Below are positions 63,922-64,000 of a stretch of DNA of 64,000 nucleotides, in pieces; position 1 is the first letter of the stretch; each line of letters begins with the position of its first letter. Under the pieces are notes generated by a model. It saw only the letters and a list, made by a program, of their open reading frames with translations. It was not told the DNA's origin and did not search any database. Made by a program: the position numbers and the translations under genes. Origin of the DNA: Erpobdella octoculata (lineage: Eukaryota; Annelida; Clitellata; Hirudinida; Erpobdellidae); the NCBI GenBank assembly GCA_963978895.1, contig OZ022238.1, positions 30,130,117 to 30,194,116 on the forward strand. The letters run 5' to 3'.

Positions 63922-64000
63922 TGTTTTAATGGAAACAAAAATAAATTAAAGCTGAAAATGATACCATCAGTGAAATATTAAAAAAAATGCCAGTAAAATA

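Larger units (their letters stand above)
62061..64000 (-). mobile_element. Helitron (family 4) with RepHel 5' half, internally deleted
   Basis: The 3' end on the minus strand is an ACGGGCAACGCCGGGT hairpin, TGCCCAG spacer and CTAG at 62061-62064. Within 200 bp upstream the Rep gene starts (exon at about 62140-62231) and continues to the window edge. HUH and helicase parts are missing, so the copy is internally deleted. The terminus resembles family 1 (CGGGCAACGCCGGG), so family 1 may be derived from an element like this one. Confidence 0.75.

Overview
The window is metazoan nuclear DNA: AT-rich, with spliced exons, tRNA-derived SINEs, long (TA)n and (ACAT)n microsatellites and many classes of animal transposable element. 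Nothing here fixes the species; an invertebrate with a repeat-rich genome is likely. No bacterial operons, rRNA genes or CRISPR arrays were seen.

Region 1 (861-20288, minus strand) is the main feature: a head-to-tail tandem array of a Penelope-like retroelement (PLE). It has four full-length units of 3941-4015 bp, a 5'-truncated fifth unit on the right and a 5' fragment on the left. Each full unit carries one open frame of 1177 or 1200 residues with reverse transcriptase, GIY-YIG endonuclease and a long unexplained C-terminal extension. Each unit also carries a hammerhead ribozyme motif that overlaps the likely start codon. Both ends of the array lie in (TA)n, as if the whole array sits inside one microsatellite. 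Three more hammerhead-like motifs (30834, 40750, 61379) mark PLE remnants elsewhere.

Region 2 (20289-35625) is nested mobile DNA: SINEs, a decayed MULE-like gene, a broken Helitron Rep gene, and a 3.8-kb Ty3/Gypsy-type LTR element with 196-bp LTRs and 5-bp target duplication. The LTR element is inserted in a non-autonomous Helitron that recurs at 34464-35625 and 48730-50627. hAT and Helitron helicase fragments and several MITEs follow.

Region 3 (35876-56951) holds the one host gene recognised, a TMEM94-like gene on the plus strand. Four exons with matching splice phases (35876-36135, 46107-46243, 46340-46533, 56785-56951) are separated by two introns of about 10 kb filled with transposons. 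The first of these introns contains a Merlin transposon (36312-38601) whose four-exon transposase gene looks intact, with long terminal inverted repeats and a 9-bp target duplication.

Region 4 (56952-64000) contains a triplicated 247-bp unit of unknown origin, LINE ends, a piggyBac copy interrupted by the end of a hAT element, a palindromic PLE remnant with a hammerhead, a hAT-type MITE, and the 5' half of a Helitron gene that runs off the right edge.

All family calls rest on reading motifs by eye. No database search or RNA folding was run, and boundaries not backed by a target duplication are approximate.
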